Both the position numbers and the translations under genes were made by a program. Below the pieces are notes generated by a model, which had not been told where the DNA came from, did no database searches, and saw only the letters and a program-made list of their open reading frames with translations. DNA of 39,410 bases, taken from NCBI GenBank assembly GCA_049451635.1, contig JBMTVT010000013.1, positions 1 to 39,410 of the forward strand, written 5' to 3'. This DNA comes from JBMTVT01 sp049451635 (GTDB taxonomy: Bacteria > Bacteroidota > Bacteroidia > Flavobacteriales > Flavobacteriaceae). Shown piece after piece: positions 18,701-26,811 of this stretch; position 1 is the stretch's first letter; each line of letters begins with the position of its first letter.

Positions 18701-18889
18701 GAGAACTCTAACACTTTTAGTAGAGCGAATGTATTCGTTTCTGGGTCTAACCTATTTACGTTTACTAAATACAGTGGCTACAATCCTGAAATTACCAGTT
18801 TTTTAAACAATGCTAATATTCTTGGCGTGGATTGGTTGGGAGCACCTAATGCACGTACTATAACGTTTGGCATCAACTTAAGTTTTTAA
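15752..18889 (+). CDS. susC: SusC-like TonB-dependent outer membrane glycan transporter
   Basis: A 1045-residue outer membrane receptor that imports oligosaccharides with energy from TonB. Signal peptide about 1-21 (ending VMAQ), carboxypeptidase D-like regulatory domain (about 23-100, GKVTDNLGQPLPGVAI), the SusC-family motif QLEEVVVVGYG near 99-109, plug domain (about 115-235, with LLQGRAAGV and LYVVDGV) and a beta-barrel running to a terminal aromatic residue (NLSF). The length is typical. It is followed after 18 bases by susD, and the divergent HTCS gene is its expected regulator. The imported glycan is probably the sulfated uronic-acid-containing substrate implied by the downstream genes, but specificity cannot be read from the sequence. 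Confidence 0.95.
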   Translation: MKKLKFMKFCLIFLLPSFVMAQQAITGKVTDNLGQPLPGVAILEKGTTNGAISDFDGNYKLTPKKKSATLVYRYIGFATQEIDVSGKTEINIMLMEDVSQLEEVVVVGYGELNKKDLTGSITSVTVNETVAQQNTTVDQLLQGRAAGVQVTQNAGSPGSGVSVKIRGASSLRGNNEPLYVVDGVIIASAGEDAQNADLGNSSQQSQNGLNGINPRDIESVQVLKDASATAIYGSRGANGVIMITTKKGTKGKMAVTAFVNTSASSINKKIDMLSATEYAQYRNESENFPIYHISDNGQVFQIFNPDTAPVIADKALIQNDWQEDIFEIGFSKSIGATFSGGSDNGNFYVSATYNDQGGVVDNQRFQSGNVSINLTQDLSDKLKLDARFNAFYADGSFTQDGHNTGGGGSFINNILRFNPLTGGEGGDFEDQVQVATPLSWVNDFQDLSQESRFRGSLSLTYKFNIKGLSYKFQAGGDLRDKERSRFYGLTTNRARNINGLLAISGFNSKSYQINNLLRYNRTFKRKHRLNAVAGVTYDVRDVSNDLYLISNFSTLLFGAQLPNYGQNVNLPYTVIPRKTQLLSFLSRVNYTFDDKYIFTGTYRVDGSSKFSETNRYSAFPSFSFAWTASNEDFLNNSETLNNLKLRAGWGQTGNQAINPYQTFANYSGVLYGTPGNGTEIGFIPDNIGNSDLRWETTTQINVGVDFGLFNDRLFGSIDAYSKQTDDLLQIQKLPTSTGFGSLLINRGSLETKGLELTLSGVLVDKKDFNLEVGGNIAFSRNKIKDLGIPKSDVYLDGTLQQRSFYVGDNIATGNYFGYPANIFIEGEQVGLFYGFQTDGIYQTDDVINVSGAVPGDVKIIDINEDGVIDPFDRTVIGNPNPDFIYGGYLNMSYKRLTLNVLLNGTYGNDIVNGTDLMIDYAQGIFSNVRRDAYFQAWRPDAPSNTYPRMGYTWDSKDAISDRQVEDGSFLRISNITLGYDIPVENSNTFSRANVFVSGSNLFTFTKYSGYNPEITSFLNNANILGVDWLGAPNARTITFGINLSF

Positions 18890-18907
18890 TTAAATAATAA
18901 AATACAA

Positions 18908-20440
18908 ATGAAAAATTATAAATACATACTTTTTGTAATCGTAGGTTTAGCCTTTACAAACTGTAACCTAGAAGAGGAACCCCCTTTTTTAGCAAACGAA
19001 AACGTGTTTTCAACAAGTGAAGACTCCAAAAGGGCCCTAACAGGCATTTACGCAAGCTTTGCAGAGAGAAATTATTATGGATATAGTTTTATATATATAG
19101 CAAATCTAAATTCTGGTATTGGAGTAACAAGAGATAGAGGTAATAACATTAATAGCGTTCCTAATACCACACTTGCTTCTCTAAAACCAACAAGCGCATT
19201 CGATCATATTAATAACTCTTGGACTGGTATTTACCGTTCTATTTCGAGATCAAACGACGCGATAAATTCGGCTATTGTTTCAGAAAACCCTACAACAGAT
19301 GACCAAAAGGTAATCAATGATGTTGCAGGTCAAGCTTATTTTTTTAGAGCATTTAATTACTTTAACCTTGTGAGAATGTGGGGAGAGGTGCCACTAAGGC
19401 TTGTTCCTACTACCAAAGAAGAAATTCATCTTGGAAAATCTTCTATCAAAGATGTTTATGCTCAAATTATTAGCGACACAAAAAGAGCCCAGGAATTAAT
19501 GAACGGAGAGGTTGGTAACGGTACCGTAAAACCGGAGGCAGCCTCTATGTTGTTGGCAAAGGTATATATGACCTTAGCTGAAGCGCCAACAGAACATCAA
19601 GAGGCAGGTTTAAATTATTGGCAAATGGCGTATGATGAAGCTAAAAAAGTATATGACAGTAATCAGTATGCTTTAGTAAGCAATTACGGGTCTTTATTTG
19701 AAACAGCTACTAGTGACAACACAGTGGAATCTATCTTTGAAATTCAATCGTCTGAGTCGTCTGACGAGACGAGTTTGAGTCACGTCAAGGAGTTTACACC
19801 CTCACACAGATACATTATAACGCCTACTTGGGGAAAGTTTTATGTCAATGTTCCTATTTATGATTCACACGCCAACACCTATCCAGGTGATCCTAGACTG
19901 GCATCAACATATATTGGTAATTTTATTAACCAACAGAACGGGTCTCTATCAACTCGCTATCCAGATGTCACTTGGCGATCTAACATGAACAATGCTTTTC
20001 CATACGTAATTAAATTAGGTGAAAAAGACCAAAGTATCGTAACAACCCTTAGCAATAAAAACTTTATAGTCTACAGATATTCTGATTTGCTATTAATGTT
20101 GGCCGAAATTTCTAATGAATTACAAAACGGAGAACAATTGGGCTATGTTACCGAAGTATTAACCAGGTTAGGATTAACACCCCAGGCAGGGTATTACGGA
20201 GATCAAGAATCCTTTAGAAATGCCATTATGAGGGAATACATATTCGAATTGGCTTTTGAGGGTCACGCTTGGTTCAACAACAGACGTAGAGGTTATAAAT
20301 ATTTCTTAGACCATATAATCACTCCACACAATACAGCACGTAAAGACGGTGTTGATGTTACTTTAGACACCAATGAAGCAAATGTTATGTACTTGCCCAT
20401 ACCTCTTAATGAAATTGATGGAAATGAGCTTATCAATTAA
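18908..20440 (+). CDS. susD: SusD-like surface glycan-binding lipoprotein
   Basis: A 510-residue RagB/SusD family lipoprotein that caps the SusC channel and captures glycan at the cell surface. Cys19 is the likely lipid site, and the acidic run right after it (CNLEEE) fits the Bacteroidota surface-export signal. The N-terminal NVFSTSEDSKRALTGIYA and the helical TPR-like core with QAYFFRAFNYFNLVRMWG are hallmarks of the family. The C-terminal part contains YRYSDLLLMLAE and FEGHAWFNNRRRG, which are also conserved in SusD proteins. It sits directly after susC and is followed by a strong hairpin. The Asn before the lipid Cys is unusual for a lipobox but otherwise the signal looks normal. Confidence 0.94.
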   Translation: MKNYKYILFVIVGLAFTNCNLEEEPPFLANENVFSTSEDSKRALTGIYASFAERNYYGYSFIYIANLNSGIGVTRDRGNNINSVPNTTLASLKPTSAFDHINNSWTGIYRSISRSNDAINSAIVSENPTTDDQKVINDVAGQAYFFRAFNYFNLVRMWGEVPLRLVPTTKEEIHLGKSSIKDVYAQIISDTKRAQELMNGEVGNGTVKPEAASMLLAKVYMTLAEAPTEHQEAGLNYWQMAYDEAKKVYDSNQYALVSNYGSLFETATSDNTVESIFEIQSSESSDETSLSHVKEFTPSHRYIITPTWGKFYVNVPIYDSHANTYPGDPRLASTYIGNFINQQNGSLSTRYPDVTWRSNMNNAFPYVIKLGEKDQSIVTTLSNKNFIVYRYSDLLLMLAEISNELQNGEQLGYVTEVLTRLGLTPQAGYYGDQESFRNAIMREYIFELAFEGHAWFNNRRRGYKYFLDHIITPHNTARKDGVDVTLDTNEANVMYLPIPLNEIDGNELIN

Positions 20441-20490
20441 TGATCTGAAAAGGGTTTTATAACATAAGATTTTAAACAACAACACTTATC

Positions 20491-20527
20491 AACAGAATCC
20501 AGTTTTTAAAACTGGATTCTGTTTTAC
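20491..20527 (+). terminator. Strong hairpin downstream of susD (terminator or attenuator)
   Basis: Bases 20491-20506 are the exact reverse complement of 20508-20523, about one base apart at the centre, followed by a short TTTT run (20522-20525). It lies in the 120-base gap between susD and the sulfatase genes. A partial terminator would give higher expression of susCD than of the enzymes; alternatively it is an RNA processing or stabilising structure. Confidence 0.75.
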
Positions 20528-20560
20528 TAAACAATAAGCCACAGCTGCATTTCATCAAGC

Positions 20561-22534
20561 ATGATTATTGAAAAAAAACGAAATTTTGGTAGGATAGTTC
20601 TATTTATATTATTCCTTTCTTTTGTACTTATATCTTCCCATAAAAAGGAAGAGAAACCTAACATTCTTTGGATTACCCTAGAGGATACCTCGCCACAATT
20701 TTTGGCACCTTACGGAAGCAAACTGCTTACAACCCCAACTTTGGATGCATTAGGAAAGGAAGGTGTGATATTTAACCATGCCTATGCTACGGGCGCTGTT
20801 TGCTCTCCCAGCCGAAATACGATTATTACGGGCTGCACCACAGAAGTACTAGGAACGGGCAATCATCGGAGCAAGCAATCCATACCCGATTTCATCAAAG
20901 GTTTTCCTTATTACTTGCAAAAAGCGGGTTACTACACCACAAACAATTCAAAAACAGACTACAACATAAAAGACGAAAAAGCTTTTATACAACAAACTTG
21001 GAATGAATCTAGCAATAAGGCCGGATGGTGGAACAGAGCAAATAAGCAACCTTTCTTTGCCGTATTTAATTACATGTCCTGCCACCAAAGCCGTACGATG
21101 AGCCTTCCATGGCTTGCTTATCAAGAAATGATTCTCGATCAATTACCCGACTCACTTCAATTTAGTCCCGAAGAAGTCGAGGTACCTCCCTTTTTAAACG
21201 ACTCAAACCAAATGAGAAAGCACTTGTCACGAGTGCCAAATTCACTTCGAAAAACCGATTTAGAAATTCAAGAGCTTCTACAAAGACTTGAAAATGATGG
21301 GCTGAAAGAAAACACAATCATTTTTATTTATGCCGACCATGGCGAAGGTATTCCAAGAGGAAAAACACATTCTATTGGCTTTGGGCATAGGGTGCCTTTT
21401 TATATCTGGTTTCCCGAAAAATACAAACACCTCTCCCCGTGGGGAACACAAGTGGTCACAGAAGAATTGATATCATTAGAGGATTTAGCGCCTACCATTC
21501 TAAGTCTGACCGGCTGTAAAATTCCTCAATACATGAAAGGACGTCCATTTATAGGGGAAAAAAGGAAAAGCCCAAGAAAATATGTTTACGGTTCGCGCAA
21601 CCGATTGGACGAATCGCCTGGTCTTGAGAGGACAGTCTTTGACGGAAGGTTTGTGTATTCACGCAACTTTCATCCACATTTGCCTGTGCTACGTTATCAA
21701 AAATATGGAGAGGTTAGTGAAATCGTTAAAACCATTCGAAAAGAGAATGCTGCGGGAGTATTAAATGATATCCAATCAGAATTACTAAAGCAACCCAGAG
21801 CCATTGAATATCTGTATGATATCCAATCTGATCCATGGGAAGTAAATAATCTCGCTACCGATCCGAAATATATAAATGAGTTGTTGCGACTTCGCAAAGA
21901 GATGAAGCAGCGCATCATAGAAACAAACGATATTCATTTTCTTCCGGAGGGAGACATGATCAAATTGTCTGAAGGAACCACCGCCTTTGCATTGAAGGAA
22001 AATAAGGAAATTCATCCCATACAAGAAATTCAGGAAGTAGCAGATCGGGTGGGACGCGAATCGAACCCTGAAGTTTTTATGAAGTTTCTGAAGCATAAAA
22101 ACAAAACCGTTCGTTATTGGGCAGCAGTAGGATTAAACTTTCTTGGAAAAACAGAGGGCTTTGAAGATGAACTTATTGAATACCTACAAGACGAATCGCC
22201 CTATGTCCAAGTTGAGATTGCAACCTTGTTATATAAAACAAACCAAAATTCAGAGGCGAAAGGCACATTAATTAATTGCATAGTGGGTAATGACAAATAT
22301 GCTGCTCATCATGCATTGCAACAATTGATCTATTTGCCAGACATTGCCCCTGATTTTACGTATTTGGCACAGGCAATAAAAAACCGCTATGGAGATGAAA
22401 GGCAACCTGGATTTGACTATTCGGTTCAAAATTCAGCCGAAATGTATTTGTACCTATACGATCAGCATAACCTTTACTATAAAAAAACAGCAAATTGGAT
22501 AAGTGACATGAACGAAACGGTTCGTCAATGGTAA
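20561..22534 (+). CDS. S1 family sulfatase with C-terminal HEAT-like repeats
   Basis: A 657-residue formylglycine sulfatase of the alkaline-phosphatase fold. The signature CSPSRNTIITG has the formylglycine precursor Cys at residue 81. The metal site is suggested by LEDTSP near 40 and IYADHGEG around 265, and the catalytic domain appears to end near 470. The C-terminal ~170 residues look like alpha-helical HEAT-type repeats (for example NKTVRYWAAVGLNFLG and ESPYVQVEIATLLYK), which is an extension beyond a standard sulfatase. The N-terminus (about 10-27) is a hydrophobic segment without a lipid Cys or clear cleavage site, so membrane anchoring facing the periplasm is possible. The overall pattern recalls S1_8-type enzymes, but the subfamily and sulfate position are uncertain. 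It requires a maturase that is not in this window. Confidence 0.88.
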   Translation: MIIEKKRNFGRIVLFILFLSFVLISSHKKEEKPNILWITLEDTSPQFLAPYGSKLLTTPTLDALGKEGVIFNHAYATGAVCSPSRNTIITGCTTEVLGTGNHRSKQSIPDFIKGFPYYLQKAGYYTTNNSKTDYNIKDEKAFIQQTWNESSNKAGWWNRANKQPFFAVFNYMSCHQSRTMSLPWLAYQEMILDQLPDSLQFSPEEVEVPPFLNDSNQMRKHLSRVPNSLRKTDLEIQELLQRLENDGLKENTIIFIYADHGEGIPRGKTHSIGFGHRVPFYIWFPEKYKHLSPWGTQVVTEELISLEDLAPTILSLTGCKIPQYMKGRPFIGEKRKSPRKYVYGSRNRLDESPGLERTVFDGRFVYSRNFHPHLPVLRYQKYGEVSEIVKTIRKENAAGVLNDIQSELLKQPRAIEYLYDIQSDPWEVNNLATDPKYINELLRLRKEMKQRIIETNDIHFLPEGDMIKLSEGTTAFALKENKEIHPIQEIQEVADRVGRESNPEVFMKFLKHKNKTVRYWAAVGLNFLGKTEGFEDELIEYLQDESPYVQVEIATLLYKTNQNSEAKGTLINCIVGNDKYAAHHALQQLIYLPDIAPDFTYLAQAIKNRYGDERQPGFDYSVQNSAEMYLYLYDQHNLYYKKTANWISDMNETVRQW

Positions 22535-22568
22535 TCCCTCAACAATAATATACAGACTAAAAAGTACA

Positions 22569-25553
22569 ATGAAAATTTTTAATACTACATGCTTATTCTT
22601 CGTTACCCTATTTTCAATGGCTCAAGCTAATGAAAAACTACCTGATGACTTGAACCTGAATGGGAAATGGGAAATGGGGTATAATCAACACTATACAAAG
22701 CAAGTAAATGTACCAGGAACCCACAACGATCCTACCGTAATTCCTGATCAATCGCTTTGGTATAAAAAAGAAATTACTCTGCCAAAGGGACAATGGAACC
22801 GAGTTACACTTGAATTAAAAGGGGCTCGTTTCAGACCAGAAGTTTTTGTTGACGGCATCTCCCTTGGTGCTCAGGAGGGAGGAATGGCACCACTTTTTTT
22901 CCCATTAAAACACAAGAACATAAAGCCAGGTGGAAATATCACCTTAGAAATTGCCTTGGCCTCTTTACACGATGTCCCCGAATCGGATGCTTCTTATATC
23001 CCTATTGCAGACCAATGGCGATCCAATGTTTCTTCTTCTTTATGGGACGATGTGGTCTTACATTTTCATAAAGACGTCAGAATTGATAGGATTATTCCTT
23101 TTATAAATTACGACGATCAAAATGCCGAAATCAAATTTGAACTGAATTCTCCCAAAAGTATTTCAGGTTTAGCCAAAGTTGTGGTTTTCGATAAAGACGG
23201 AAATCAGTTGCTTACATCGAGTAGTCCTATTGAAGGTAATCGCAATTCAATGATGCTTGATTATAAAGACAAACTGAAAAGCTGGTCGTCTGACGATCCA
23301 AACCTTTATACACTACGTCTAAGTGTCTTTAGTGAGAAAGACGAGTTGTTGGACGTGTCAGAGATGAATTTTGGCATTAAAAATTTCGAAGTAAAAAACA
23401 AAAAGTTTTTGTTCAACAACAAGCCATTTACTGCACGCGGTGTGACCGTAGTTTGGCCTAGATGGATGCGTACAGACGAAGGACGTGAACTTGGCTATGA
23501 TACGCAATGGTTTTACGAAAACATCATCAAACGAACCAAAGATCTTGGCGGTAATTATCTTCGTTTTCATCTTGGATTGCCACCTGAACGGTTTCTTGAC
23601 TTATGCGATGAACATGGCTTAATTGTTCAATACGAATGGAGTTTTTTCCATGGGATGCCTGCCTCAGAAGAGAGCTTGCTTTTGCAATACAAAAATTGGT
23701 TGGATTTGGCCATGCGACATCCCTCAGTAGCTTTGATTCACCCATACAATGAAACCTATGGCAAACAACTGGATACTGCATGGTCGGCGCTAAATAAACT
23801 TGTCAAAGACTACCCCTCTTTGGTAATGGAAGAAAGAGACGTCATACACATACACAAATATTGGTGGAGTTTGTTTGAAAACCTAGGTCTTTATTACGAC
23901 AGCTACGATAACTTTCCAAAAGCGATTATGGTAGATGAGTTTGGGGGAAATTATTTGGACGCCGATGGAAACTTTGGAGGTTATCCAAAAGTTAAGGAAG
24001 CGTTCTTAAGGTTTCTTGGCAGAATGCACTCAGCTCAGGAACGATTGGACTTTCAATCAAAGGCAAACGTAAAAGTGGCAGAATACTGGAGAAGAATGGG
24101 TGCTGCAGGTGTCTCACCTTTTTGCGCTTTGGGTAGTCATGAAGACGGTAGCCATTGGTTTATAGGCCCCTTAAAAGAAGGTAATCCCAAACCAGTTTGG
24201 GAGGAATTGACGCCTGTTTTCTCGCCTCAGTCTGTGAGCTTGGAAATATGGGATAGAAATTATACTCCTAATCAAAGTATTGAATTACCGGTTTATCTTA
24301 TAAATGATGAAGCTGAGAATTCAGATTTTAAAGTCAATATTACTATTCAGAATGAAGAAGGTGTTGTCGTAAATCAAAAAGTGATAACAACACGTGTAAA
24401 TGGTTTTGAGACAGTAATCGAAAAGGTTGGCTTTAGAACTCCTTCAACTGTTGGCCGATATACTATTAATGCAACACTTTTAAATCCACCTAACGAAGTG
24501 AAATACCCGGTTTATTCAGCATGGGATATCAATGTATTGCAAGCCAACGTACCCGATAATATTGCTTCTGTAAAAATCGGTGTGCCAAATAATGAACCGG
24601 AATTGAAGGCATTTCTGAAAGAACTTAACCTGGATGTTACAGGTGCAGAAGATCAGGAGGCTGATGTGATAATTACTTCTTTAAATACTTGGGAAAAAAT
24701 AGTGGAGAATAATCTGGCGGTTAAGCAAATGCTTTCCCAGGCCATTGAGAGTGGAAAATCGGTCGTGATGTTAGATGTTGGCGATCGTTCCTTGGGGAAA
24801 GGTTATCCTAAAGAAGGCAATATAGTTCTCGGTAACTTACAAGGATCGGAGAAGCTTAAAGAAACTAGGTCGAGCAAATATGATTTATTTGCAGGCGTAA
24901 GCCTACAGTTCACAGAAGTTGTGGAATCGGAAAGCCACATTCACCCAGCAAAAGAAAATAACAGCCTTTGGGATCACCTCCCCAAAGATGCTGGCTGGTT
25001 ATGGAACGGATACCGGGGTGGTTTGGTTGTCCCTGCGCATGACATGGAGGTATCTGGTCTCAATTCAAATGCGTTTATCAAGCAGTGGGTTGAAAAAGGA
25101 GCCGACAACACTCAATTGATTTCAAAACCTTATTATGCTTATGAACTGGATGGATATTATGAATTTTCATTTGAGAAAAATGACTCCAAGACAAAATCAA
25201 AATTAAGAGATAAGGTAAGATTTTTAATGGAAGATGCGCCAGCTCTGGCAACCTCATTAGACCCTAATGGTAGGATCGAAATCAGAAATTTACATGATGA
25301 ATTCAAACAAGCCAAAAGCGGAAGAGCTGTAAATTTCATACCCCTTGTGGAATGTGGTAAAGGACTTACCAGAACTCCAGCTGCTTTGATACAATTTGGA
25401 GAAAACAAAGGACAACTGGTGGTTTCACAACTACTCACCAGCGGAAGACTGGCTGATGGTTTTGGCAAAGAAGGTTTATACGGGATTCGTACAGACGAAG
25501 CTTCAAAACAGTTGGTGTTGAATATGATATCCTATACATTAAAAAACAATTAA
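22569..25553 (+). CDS. GH2-like glycoside hydrolase with C-terminal GATase-like domain
   Basis: A 994-residue secreted protein (signal peptide about 1-20, MAQA). The N-terminal jelly roll with LNLNGKWEM and VPGTHNDPTVIPDQSLWYKKE, an Ig-like domain (about 165-270) and the barrel entry KFLFNNKPFTARGV follow the GH2 plan. Candidate acid/base E395 lies in LIHPYNETYG and candidate nucleophile E457 in IMVDEFGG. The acid/base context is not the common SxGNE form, so this is a divergent GH2 member. The last ~330 residues (from about 665) contain a Rossmann-like glutamine-amidotransferase-type domain, as in some GH2 or GH42-like proteins. GH2 enzymes act on beta-galactosides, beta-glucuronides or beta-mannosides; substrate here is unknown. 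It sits between a sulfatase and the GH105-like gene. Confidence 0.72.
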   Translation: MKIFNTTCLFFVTLFSMAQANEKLPDDLNLNGKWEMGYNQHYTKQVNVPGTHNDPTVIPDQSLWYKKEITLPKGQWNRVTLELKGARFRPEVFVDGISLGAQEGGMAPLFFPLKHKNIKPGGNITLEIALASLHDVPESDASYIPIADQWRSNVSSSLWDDVVLHFHKDVRIDRIIPFINYDDQNAEIKFELNSPKSISGLAKVVVFDKDGNQLLTSSSPIEGNRNSMMLDYKDKLKSWSSDDPNLYTLRLSVFSEKDELLDVSEMNFGIKNFEVKNKKFLFNNKPFTARGVTVVWPRWMRTDEGRELGYDTQWFYENIIKRTKDLGGNYLRFHLGLPPERFLDLCDEHGLIVQYEWSFFHGMPASEESLLLQYKNWLDLAMRHPSVALIHPYNETYGKQLDTAWSALNKLVKDYPSLVMEERDVIHIHKYWWSLFENLGLYYDSYDNFPKAIMVDEFGGNYLDADGNFGGYPKVKEAFLRFLGRMHSAQERLDFQSKANVKVAEYWRRMGAAGVSPFCALGSHEDGSHWFIGPLKEGNPKPVWEELTPVFSPQSVSLEIWDRNYTPNQSIELPVYLINDEAENSDFKVNITIQNEEGVVVNQKVITTRVNGFETVIEKVGFRTPSTVGRYTINATLLNPPNEVKYPVYSAWDINVLQANVPDNIASVKIGVPNNEPELKAFLKELNLDVTGAEDQEADVIITSLNTWEKIVENNLAVKQMLSQAIESGKSVVMLDVGDRSLGKGYPKEGNIVLGNLQGSEKLKETRSSKYDLFAGVSLQFTEVVESESHIHPAKENNSLWDHLPKDAGWLWNGYRGGLVVPAHDMEVSGLNSNAFIKQWVEKGADNTQLISKPYYAYELDGYYEFSFEKNDSKTKSKLRDKVRFLMEDAPALATSLDPNGRIEIRNLHDEFKQAKSGRAVNFIPLVECGKGLTRTPAALIQFGENKGQLVVSQLLTSGRLADGFGKEGLYGIRTDEASKQLVLNMISYTLKNN

Positions 25554-25558
25554 TTTAA

Positions 25559-26803
25559 ATGAAAACAATGCTTTACAGTACTAAAATTTGGCTACTAATT
25601 ATGGTGATTTTTTTGAGTTCAAGTCATTTACAGGCGAAGACAACTCATTTAATTTCTTTTCAAAAGGGTCAACAAACCCATCAACGATTAGATTGTCAAT
25701 CAGCAAAAATCCCAGATTCTCTTGGCGTTCAATTGAATCACTTTAAAAAATGGCCAAAGGGCAAATCCCCCAAAGAAATTGGCACTCGAATTGTTAACAG
25801 ATACCTGTCTTCTCCCCATTCGCATTGGGGCAAGTATAGCAAGGCAGCGAACCGCATTACCTACCCTGATGTCTGCACTTGGCTAGGAGCTCTTAGATTT
25901 TCTAAAGCGCTTGGTAACAAAGACCTAAGCACCCAACTTGAAGAACGTTTTCTTCCTTTGTTTGTTGAAGAAAGCCATTTGCTACCAAAACCAAACCATG
26001 TTGATAACAATGTTTTTGGTGCAGTGCCCTTGGAACTATTTCTGCAAGGAAAAGGCAATCCCTATCTAAAGCTTGGGCTTTACTATGCCGACACCCAGTG
26101 GGAAGTGCCATCAGATGTTACACCAGCCCAAAAAGATTATGCCGAGAAAGGATATTCTTGGCAAACCCGAATTTGGATTGATGATATGTTTATGATTACC
26201 GCCGTTCAAGCACAAGCATACCGCGCCACTGGCGATCTCAAATACATTGATCGTGCAGCCAAAGAGATGGTATTGTATCTGGACGAAATCCAATTGGAAA
26301 ATGGCCTGTTTCATCACTCACCCGACGCTCCCTTTGCTTGGGGAAGGGGCAATGGTTGGATGGCTGCAGGGATGGCTGAATTGCTAAAAATTCTGCCTGA
26401 AAACAATCCGCACCGAGAGCGTATTCTGCAAGGATATCTCTTAATGATGGATACCTTACTTTTATATCAGGCTGAAGATGGAATGTGGCGCCAACTTATT
26501 GACGATAAGGATTCGTGGAAGGAAACATCGGCAACAGCTATGTTTACGTATGCGCTAATTGCAGGCGTGAAACACGGATGGCTCAACGACAAAAACTATG
26601 GTCTTGCTGCCCGAAGCGGCTGGCTGGCCTTAACTAATTATTTTAACAAAGAAGATAACCTGACAGAAGTTTGTGAAGGTACAAATGTTGGAGACAACAG
26701 AACTCACTATATGAACAGATCTAGAGTGGTGGGTGATCTACATGGTCAAGCGCCATTTTTGTGGTGTGCCGCAGAACTGCTTGATAATACTAATCTTAAA
26801 TAA
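25559..26803 (+). CDS. GH105/GH88-like unsaturated uronyl hydrolase
   Basis: A 414-residue (alpha/alpha)6-barrel protein with a signal peptide (about 1-26, HLQA). Family-typical segments are YPDVCTWLGAL, SWQTRIWIDDMFMITAV with the likely catalytic Asp at D208 or D209, HHSPDAPFAWGRGNGWMAAG (W261-W267) and KETSATAMFTYALIAG. The length is normal for GH105. These enzymes hydrate and release the 4,5-unsaturated uronic acid left by a polysaccharide lyase, so the gene implies that the substrate contains GalA, GlcA or IdoA and that a lyase acts first. It is five bases from the GH2-like gene and eight from the beta-propeller gene, and is likely periplasmic. GH88 and GH105 cannot be separated by eye with certainty. 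Confidence 0.83.
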   Translation: MKTMLYSTKIWLLIMVIFLSSSHLQAKTTHLISFQKGQQTHQRLDCQSAKIPDSLGVQLNHFKKWPKGKSPKEIGTRIVNRYLSSPHSHWGKYSKAANRITYPDVCTWLGALRFSKALGNKDLSTQLEERFLPLFVEESHLLPKPNHVDNNVFGAVPLELFLQGKGNPYLKLGLYYADTQWEVPSDVTPAQKDYAEKGYSWQTRIWIDDMFMITAVQAQAYRATGDLKYIDRAAKEMVLYLDEIQLENGLFHHSPDAPFAWGRGNGWMAAGMAELLKILPENNPHRERILQGYLLMMDTLLLYQAEDGMWRQLIDDKDSWKETSATAMFTYALIAGVKHGWLNDKNYGLAARSGWLALTNYFNKEDNLTEVCEGTNVGDNRTHYMNRSRVVGDLHGQAPFLWCAAELLDNTNLK

Positions 26804-26811
26804 ATCAGAAA

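Noticed and set aside
21785..22096. 103-codon minus-strand frame inside the first sulfatase gene
   Set aside because: Shadow of the sulfatase coding frame; low-complexity aromatic-rich protein with no family features.
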